64,000 nt of DNA from Nonomuraea indica (GTDB lineage Bacteria; Actinomycetota; Actinomycetes; Streptosporangiales; Streptosporangiaceae), in contig NZ_KZ559468.1 of the NCBI RefSeq assembly GCF_002850745.1, positions 340,501 through 404,500 of the forward strand. Direction: 5' to 3'. This document shows, piece after piece, positions 58,940 through 64,000 of the stretch. Each line of letters begins with the position of its first letter. The stretch's first letter is position 1. The position numbers and the translations under genes are program-made. Under the pieces are notes generated by a model. It was not told the origin of the DNA. It made no database searches and saw only the letters and a list, made by a program, of their open reading frames with translations.

Positions 58940-59866
58940 GTGGCCGAGACCCCCGAGCTGGCCAGGGACGGGCGGGCGGGAGAGCTCGACTGGTGGCATG
59001 CCGGCGTGCTCTGCCCCCATCCGACGCCCGGCGTCTGCGCCCTTGTGACCCTGCTCGACGTGGAACTGCGGGCGCGCGGGTACGTCCACACCCACCCCGT
59101 GCGGCACCGCCTGCTGACCGGCCCCCTCGGCGACACCGTGAACGTCGTGGAGCTGGCCGGCCGGATCGAGCGCGGCCTGCCGTACCCGTTCGACCTGGGA
59201 GGCGGCATGGCGGGCAGCGACCCCGACGCGGACGCGCGGCGGCTGGCGGCGGAGCATCTGCGGGGCGGTGACGCGACCGGCTGGTTCGAGCGGCTGTACG
59301 CCGAGTCGGCGACGGGTGACGCGGTCGTCCCGTGGGACGCCGGCGCGCCGCATCCGCTGCTCGTCGAGTGGGCGCTCGAACGAGCCGGGAAGGGCGGCCG
59401 GGCGCTGGTGGTGGGAGCGGGGCTGGGGGACGACGCCGAGTACGTCGCCCGGCTCGGCTACGACACCACCGCCTTCGACGTCAGCCCGTCGGCGGTGCGG
59501 CTGGCCGGGCGGCGCTTCCCCGGCACGCGGGTCGCCTGCCGGGCGGCCGACCTGCTCGACCCGCCGGCCGGGTGGCGGGAGGCGTTCGACCTGGTCGTGG
59601 AGGTCATGACCGTGCAGTCGCTGCCCGAGCACCTGCACGGGCCGGCCGTCGAGCGGGTCGCCGGGTTCGTGCGGCCCGGCGGCACGCTGGTCGTGATCGC
59701 GTCGGCGCGTGACGAGGACGGGCCCGTGTTCGCCCCGCCGTGGCCGCTGACGCCCGCCGAGATCGGCGCGTTCGCCGGGCACGGGCTGGTCGCCGACCGG
59801 ATCGAGGACCTGCGCGAGCCTGAGCGGCGCCGCTGGCGGGCGACGTTCCACAGACCGTCAGGCTGA
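58940..59866 (+). CDS. SAM-dependent methyltransferase with N-terminal extension
   Basis: 308 residues. The C-terminal ~190 residues form a class I methyltransferase: ALVVGAGLGDDAEYVARLGY, TTAFDVSPSAVRLAGRRFPG, FDLVVEVMTVQSLPEHL, resembling thiopurine/tellurite-type enzymes. The first ~100 residues (WWHAGVLCPHPTPGVCALVTLL) are unrelated to the family and unidentified. The GTG start is 6 nt after TAGCGT (58928-58933), within the TGCGGCCCTAGCGT sequence also found before the MFS gene at 56507. Confidence 0.8.
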   Translation: MAETPELARDGRAGELDWWHAGVLCPHPTPGVCALVTLLDVELRARGYVHTHPVRHRLLTGPLGDTVNVVELAGRIERGLPYPFDLGGGMAGSDPDADARRLAAEHLRGGDATGWFERLYAESATGDAVVPWDAGAPHPLLVEWALERAGKGGRALVVGAGLGDDAEYVARLGYDTTAFDVSPSAVRLAGRRFPGTRVACRAADLLDPPAGWREAFDLVVEVMTVQSLPEHLHGPAVERVAGFVRPGGTLVVIASARDEDGPVFAPPWPLTPAEIGAFAGHGLVADRIEDLREPERRRWRATFHRPSG

Positions 59867-59912
59867 CGGCGTTGTCACGCTGACGGCGTCCGGCGGGCCG
59901 TCAGGCTGACGG
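59855..59912. terminator. Duplicated palindrome at the ends of convergent genes
   Basis: CCGTCAGGCTGACGG occurs at 59855-59869 and again at 59898-59912. Each copy is a perfect 7-bp dyad around G and contains a stop codon region of one of the two convergent genes. Alone or paired together they could terminate both transcripts. Confidence 0.6.
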
Positions 59913-61046
59913 GGACAGGGCGGCGTCCAGGAGCAGGGAGCCGGCGCCGAGCAGGGCGGCGTCGCGCCCCGCGCGGGCCGGGGCGATCTCCAGGTCGCGG
60001 GTGGCCAGCGGCAGGCACCGTTCGTACACCGCCGCCCGGATCGAGGTGATGAGCGGCTCGGCGGCCGACAGGCTGCCGCCGACCGCCACCACGTCCGGGT
60101 TGAAGAAGTTGACCAGCACCGTGAGCACCTCGCCGATGCGCCGCCCGGCGGTGCGCACCATGCTGGTGGCCTCGGGTACGGCGTCGTTGACCAGGCCGAC
60201 GATGTCGGAGGTGTGGGAGACGGTGACGCCCGCGTCGGTCAGGGCCGTGGCCAGCGCCGCGCCGCTGGCGTAGGCCTCCAGGCAGTCGTGGTGGCCGCAG
60301 GCGCAGATGACGGACGAGTCGGACAGGACGCGCACGTGGCTGATGTCACCCGCGGCGCCCCGCCCCCGGTGCAGGCGACCGTTGACGATCACGCCACAGC
60401 CGATGCCGGTGCCGACCTTGAGCACCATGAGGTTCTCCTGGCCGGGCCACGAGCGGGCCTCGCCGGCGGCCATGAGGTTGGCGTCGTTCTCCACGAGGAT
60501 CGGCAGGTCGTAGCGGGCGCGCAGGTGCTCGGCCACCGGGAACTCGTTCCAGCCCGGCATGCGCGACGGCGTGACGACCCGCTGCGTCGCCGGGTCCACC
60601 GGGCCGGGGATGCCGGTGCCGACCCCGCGCAGCGGCACGGTGGGCGGCACGTGCTCCTCCAGCAGCCGGTCGAACGCCTCCGCCATCAGGTCGAGCGTGG
60701 CCTCCGGCCCGTCGGCGATCTCGCACGGCCGTTCCTCCACCACCAGGGGCGCGCCGCTGAGGTCGAGCAGCCCGAGGCGCACGTGGTGGGCGCCGAGGTC
60801 GGCCACGGCCAGCACCCCGGCCGCCGGCGCCAGCGACAACCGGCGGGGCCGGCGCCCGCCGCGGGACGGACCGGAGCCCTCCTCGGCCAGCAGCCCGGCC
60901 TCGATCAGCTCCTCCACCCGCAGGGACACGCTGGACGCGGCCAGCCCCGACAGGCGGGCCAGGTCGGCGCGCGACTCCGCCCTACCGGTGGCGACGAGCC
61001 GTAACAGGTCCCCCTGCGCACCCTGCACGGGTAGTCGCTGCTTCAT
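59901..61046 (-). CDS. ROK-family transcriptional repressor
   Basis: 381 residues: N-terminal winged helix (SRADLARLSGLAASSVSLRVEELIEAGLL), then a ROK sugar-kinase-like domain with VADLGAHHVRLGLLD, VENDANLMAAGE, GTGIGCGVIV and the zinc motif CACGHHDCLEA. It is NagC/XylR-like. It is divergent from the amino-acid ABC operon, which it probably represses. A sugar or sugar-phosphate effector controlling a Glu/Asn-type importer would be unusual. Confidence 0.9.
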   Translation of the reverse strand: MKQRLPVQGAQGDLLRLVATGRAESRADLARLSGLAASSVSLRVEELIEAGLLAEEGSGPSRGGRRPRRLSLAPAAGVLAVADLGAHHVRLGLLDLSGAPLVVEERPCEIADGPEATLDLMAEAFDRLLEEHVPPTVPLRGVGTGIPGPVDPATQRVVTPSRMPGWNEFPVAEHLRARYDLPILVENDANLMAAGEARSWPGQENLMVLKVGTGIGCGVIVNGRLHRGRGAAGDISHVRVLSDSSVICACGHHDCLEAYASGAALATALTDAGVTVSHTSDIVGLVNDAVPEATSMVRTAGRRIGEVLTVLVNFFNPDVVAVGGSLSAAEPLITSIRAAVYERCLPLATRDLEIAPARAGRDAALLGAGSLLLDAALSPSA

Positions 61047-61086
61047 GTGAGATGAATACCATCAATCGACTTCGGCCAACAACGTA

Positions 61087-61116
61087 TTGACTTACTGCGA
61101 AATCTACCATTACGGT
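61087..61116 (+). promoter_or_regulatory. Promoter of the amino-acid ABC operon
   Basis: TTGACT (61087-61092) and TACGGT (61111-61116) are separated by 18 nt in an AT-rich patch, 31 nt before the ATG. A housekeeping-sigma promoter is likely. Confidence 0.5.
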
Positions 61117-61146
61117 CCGCTTTGTCTTCGACATCGAAGGAAGTGG

Positions 61147-62058
61147 ATGTGCATGAAGAAGATGATCGCGGTCGTCGCCGTCGCCCTCTTAGGGCTGGCC
61201 GCCTGCGGGGAGGCCGACAACGCCGCCGTCCCCGGCCCGTCGAAGACCGGTAAGGACGTCATCGGCAAGGCGCCTGTCGCCGCGGCCTCCGACATCCTGC
61301 CCGGCTCCACCATGGAGAAGATCAAGAGCCGGGGCGAGCTCCTCGTCGGCGGCTCCCTCGACGCGCCCCTGCTCTCGCAGCAGAACCCCGCCACCGGCGA
61401 GGTCGAGGGCTTCGACGCGACCATGGGCAAGGCGTTGGCCAAGTACATCATCGGCGAACCCAAGGTGAAGATCGTCAACTCGGCGTCCGAGACCCGCGAG
61501 GCCCTGCTGGCCAACGGGACCGTGGACGTCGTCTTCCAGACGTACACGATCACCGAGGAGCGGGCCAAGCAGGTCGCGTTCGCCGGCCCGTACTACACCT
61601 CGGGCCTGACGATCGCCGTCAAGCAGGGCACCTCCGGCATCGCCAAGCCGGAGGACCTGAACGGCAAGAAGGTGATCGCGGGAGCCAACACCCCGGCCAT
61701 CCCCGCGATCAAGAAGCTGGCACCCCAGGCTGAGATCGTCACCTTCGGCAGCGACCCCGAGTGCCTCCAGGCGCTCAAGCAGGACCGCGGCGTCGCCTAC
61801 GTCCAGGACGAGACCCTGCTGATCGCCGCCGCCCAGAAGGACCCGGCGATCCAGATCGTCACCAAGCCGTTCACCGTCGACCCGTACGGGATCGGGCTCA
61901 AGCACGGGGACGAGCAGATGAAGAAGTTCGTCAACGACTGGCTCGGCAAGATCCAGGCGGACGGCACCTGGCAGCAGATCTGGAAGGACTCCATCGGCAC
62001 GGTCGTCCAGGGCGACGCACCCCAGCCGCCGAAGATCGGCTCCGTGCCGGGGTCCTGA
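61147..62058 (+). CDS. Polar amino-acid-binding lipoprotein (GluB-like)
   Basis: 303 residues. Lipobox LAACG (Cys near residue 18). Family-3 solute-binding fold: MEKIKSRGELLVGGSLDAPLLSQQNPATGEVEGFDATMGKALAKYI, VVFQTYTITEERAKQVAFAGPYY, KPFTVDPYGIGLKHGDEQMKKFVNDWL. It resembles actinobacterial GluB/glutamine-binding proteins. The ATG at 61147 has AAGGA 5 nt upstream; a second ATG two codons later is possible. First gene of an import operon. Confidence 0.92.
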   Translation: MCMKKMIAVVAVALLGLAACGEADNAAVPGPSKTGKDVIGKAPVAAASDILPGSTMEKIKSRGELLVGGSLDAPLLSQQNPATGEVEGFDATMGKALAKYIIGEPKVKIVNSASETREALLANGTVDVVFQTYTITEERAKQVAFAGPYYTSGLTIAVKQGTSGIAKPEDLNGKKVIAGANTPAIPAIKKLAPQAEIVTFGSDPECLQALKQDRGVAYVQDETLLIAAAQKDPAIQIVTKPFTVDPYGIGLKHGDEQMKKFVNDWLGKIQADGTWQQIWKDSIGTVVQGDAPQPPKIGSVPGS

Positions 62059-62702
62059 TGTCCGTCCTCCTCGATCACCTGCCCGAGCTGTGGCAGGGCC
62101 TGGTCGTGACGCTCCAGCTCACCGCCGCGTCATTCCTCGGCGCGGCGGTGCTGGGCGTCGTCGTCACCGCCCTGCGGGTCAGCCCCGTACGGGTGCTGCG
62201 CGCCATCGGCACCGCCTACGTCGAGACGTTCCAGAACCTGCCCCTGCTGGTGCTGCTCGTGCTGGCCTTCTTCGGCCTGCCCGAGATCGGCGTCAAGGCC
62301 GAGCCGCTCACCACGGCCATCGTCGTCATCTCCGTGTACGAGGCTGCCTACGTGGGCGAGGCGCTGCGCTCGGGCGTCAACTCGGTCTCCAAGGGGCAGG
62401 GCGAGGCGGCCCGCGCCATCGGCCTGACGTTCACCCAGTCACTGCGGCACGTCATCCTGCCGCAGGCGCTGCGCACGGTGGTGCAGCCCCTCGGCAACAT
62501 CGCCATCGCGCTCATCATGAACACCGCGCTCGCGGGCGCCGTCAGCATCGTCGAGCTGACCACCGCGGCCAAGAACGTCAACCTCGTCGAGGCGCAGCCC
62601 ATCCCCATCTTCGTCGGCGCCGGCATCGCCTACGCGCTGCTCGCCGCCCTCGTCGGCCTCGTGACCGGACGGCTGGAAAGGCGGCTGGTGATCCTGCGAT
62701 GA
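62058..62702 (+). CDS. Amino-acid ABC transporter permease (GluC-like)
   Basis: 214 residues with about five transmembrane helices. The His/Glu/Gln-family permease signature is clear: YVETFQNLPLLVLLVLAFFGLP, then YEAAYVGEALRSGVNSVSKGQGEAARAIGLTFTQSLRHVILPQA (EAA loop). The ATG shares its first base with the upstream stop (TGATG). Confidence 0.93.
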   Translation: MSVLLDHLPELWQGLVVTLQLTAASFLGAAVLGVVVTALRVSPVRVLRAIGTAYVETFQNLPLLVLLVLAFFGLPEIGVKAEPLTTAIVVISVYEAAYVGEALRSGVNSVSKGQGEAARAIGLTFTQSLRHVILPQALRTVVQPLGNIAIALIMNTALAGAVSIVELTTAAKNVNLVEAQPIPIFVGAGIAYALLAALVGLVTGRLERRLVILR

Positions 62703-63526
62703 GCACCGTCCTGTTCGACGAGCCGGGGCCGAAGGCGCGGCGCCGCATCCGCGTCGCCACCGTGCTCGGCACGCTCGCCGTGGTCGCCCTCGCCGTCCTC
62801 GCCGTGCGGCAGTTCGCGGCGAACGGCCAGCTCGACGCCGACCGGTGGCAGCCGTACGCCACCTGGCCCATGTGGCGCTACCTGCTGACCGGCCTCGGCT
62901 CCACCGCCCTGGCCGCCGTCGTGTCGGCCGCGTTGTCCATGGCGTTCGGCCTCGTGCTCGCGCTCGGCCGGTTGTCGCACCGGCGCTGGGTGCGCGGGCC
63001 CGCCGCCTGCTACGTCGAGGTGGTCCGCGTCATCCCGGCCCTGCTGCTGGTGTACGTGGTGCTGTTCGCGCTGCCGCGCTACGGGCTGGACCTGCCGCTG
63101 TTCTGGAAGCTGGCCGTGCCGCTCACCCTGTCCAACGCGGCCGCCTTCGCCGAGATCTTCCGCGCCGGCATCCTGTCCGTCGAACGCGGCCAGACCGAGG
63201 CCGGCCTGGCCATCGGGCTGACCCGCTGGCGCACCATGCGCCTCATCGTGCTTCCCCAGGCCGCCCGCCGGGTGCTGCCGTCGATCGTCAGCCAGTCGGT
63301 GGGCCTGCTCAAGGACACCTCCCTCGGCTACGTCGTCAGCTACGGCGAGCTGCTGTTCAGCTCCAAGGTGCTGGCCAACTACAACGGCCTGCTCATCCAG
63401 ACCTACATCGTCGTCGCCGCCGTCTACCTCGTCGTCAACATGTCGCTGTCCAAACTGGCCCGCACGCTGGAAGCCCGCCAGCGCGCCGGCCGGACCCTGT
63501 CCGGAAGGAGCTCCGCCCGTGCCTGA
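62699..63526 (+). CDS. Amino-acid ABC transporter permease (GluD-like)
   Basis: 275 residues. An N-terminal cytosolic stretch and extra helix are followed by the same permease domain: CYVEVVRVIPALLLVYVVLFALP and AEIFRAGILSVERGQTEAGLAIGLTRWRTMRLIVLPQA. It pairs with the shorter permease. Start overlaps by ATGA. No ATPase gene lies in the operon inside the window; it may follow the asparaginase gene or be elsewhere. Confidence 0.93.
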   Translation: MSTVLFDEPGPKARRRIRVATVLGTLAVVALAVLAVRQFAANGQLDADRWQPYATWPMWRYLLTGLGSTALAAVVSAALSMAFGLVLALGRLSHRRWVRGPAACYVEVVRVIPALLLVYVVLFALPRYGLDLPLFWKLAVPLTLSNAAAFAEIFRAGILSVERGQTEAGLAIGLTRWRTMRLIVLPQAARRVLPSIVSQSVGLLKDTSLGYVVSYGELLFSSKVLANYNGLLIQTYIVVAAVYLVVNMSLSKLARTLEARQRAGRTLSGRSSARA

Positions 63527-64000
63527 GCACGCCGTACTCGCCGAGGTCGTGCGCTCGGGGTTCACCGAGAGCGTCCACTACGGCGGCGCGGTCGGCCTCG
63601 ACCCGTCGGGCCGCGCCGAGGTCGCGCTGGGCCCGGTGGACGCGCCCGTGCTGCCCCGCTCGTCGGGCAAGCCGCTGCAGGCGCTCGCCTGCCTCGTCGC
63701 CGGCGCCGCCCTGCCCGGCCCGCGCCTGGCGATCGCCGCCGGCAGCCACACCGGCGAGGACTTCCACGTCCGGCTCGTGGCCGAGCTGCTGGCCGACTAC
63801 GGGCTCGGCTTCGACGCGCTGGGGTGCCCGCCGTCCTGGCCGGAGGACCAGCCGGCCGCGCACGCGCTGATCCGGCAGGGGCACGGCCCCTCACGCGAGC
63901 GGATGAACTGCTCCGGCAAGCACGCGGCCATGCTGGCGGCCTGCGTCGCCAACGGTTGGGACGTGCCGTCCTACCTGTCGCCCGAGCATCCGCTGCAGCA
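63519..64000 (+). CDS. L-asparaginase, type II of PF06089 (partial)
   Basis: About 160 codons, cut by the window end. Start GTG at 63519 with GGAAGGAG 8 nt upstream, overlapping the permease stop by 8 nt. The translation shows family features: VHYGGAVGLDPSG, PVLPRSSGKPLQALACL, IAAGSHTGEDFHVRL and RMNCSGKHAAML. This is the bacterial asparaginase II family (PF06089), not the AnsB type. Coupling to the importer suggests that the operon takes up and hydrolyses asparagine, releasing aspartate and ammonia. Confidence 0.9.
   Translation, partial: MPEHAVLAEVVRSGFTESVHYGGAVGLDPSGRAEVALGPVDAPVLPRSSGKPLQALACLVAGAALPGPRLAIAAGSHTGEDFHVRLVAELLADYGLGFDALGCPPSWPEDQPAAHALIRQGHGPSRERMNCSGKHAAMLAACVANGWDVPSYLSPEHPLQ

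Overview
The window is about 72% GC, gene-dense and typical of an actinomycete chromosome: GTG and TTG starts are common, and there are an F420-type luciferase-like oxidoreductase, a GSII-type glutamine synthetase, an S-adenosyl methyltransferase of PF04672, an MsiK/UgpC-type sugar ATPase and an AidB-like acyl-CoA dehydrogenase. At least twelve genes carry a TANNNT box 5-8 nt before the start codon, the signature of leaderless actinobacterial transcripts. The gene mix resembles Streptosporangiales (Nonomuraea/Actinomadura-like), but that placement is an inference. I saw no rRNA, tRNA, CRISPR, phage or insertion sequence; the region reads as ordinary chromosome with accessory islands.

Layout. 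0-14 kb: respiration (ctaD, type II NADH dehydrogenase), a metallo-beta-lactamase-fold hydrolase, an EEP phosphatase, an SDR, a divergent aidB-like/paaX pair, and a divergent pair of a sugar-transport ATPase (msiK/ugpC type) and a LacI regulator with cre-like operators, followed by a pectate-lyase remnant. 14-20 kb: two tandem secreted transglycosylase-like proteins, a TetR/diiron-oxygenase divergent pair with two clear operators, an M28-like protein lacking key ligands, and a secreted alpha/beta hydrolase. 19.9-30.3 kb: a large minus-strand carbohydrate island, in which a GntR regulator is followed by binding lipoprotein, two permeases, a GH94-like enzyme, a ROK kinase, a SIS protein, an SDR, an FAD oxidoreductase and a phosphotriesterase-family hydrolase. 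Almost every junction there is a 4-nt start/stop overlap. The island has no ATPase of its own; the MsiK-type ATPase at 9.5-10.7 kb is the obvious candidate partner.

30.4-36.9 kb is a cell-surface block: a DUF916-like membrane-anchored protein, two divergent secreted WxL-like paralogues, a secreted Vgb-like propeller, a 34-bp tandem-repeat array, a PQQ-type sugar dehydrogenase lipoprotein, a carboxymuconolactone decarboxylase-family protein and a small lipoprotein. 36.9-47 kb holds glnII with a strong terminator, an aldehyde dehydrogenase, a methyltransferase, small hydrolases and oxidoreductases, an AsnC regulator, an ATP-dependent DNA ligase and a DUF985 cupin.

47-54 kb carries a five-gene plus-strand operon: a SWIM-family C-terminal protein that has lost its SWIM zinc finger, DUF5691, a MoxR AAA+ ATPase, DUF5682 and a VWA protein. 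It is a conserved but functionally unassigned MoxR-VWA machine and the most interesting system here. 54-60 kb has a TetR/MFS efflux pair with two identical operators, a second MFS protein, an enolase-superfamily protein without its catalytic lysines, and a methyltransferase. 60-64 kb has a ROK repressor divergent from an amino-acid ABC operon (binding lipoprotein and two permeases) that runs into a type-II L-asparaginase cut by the window end.
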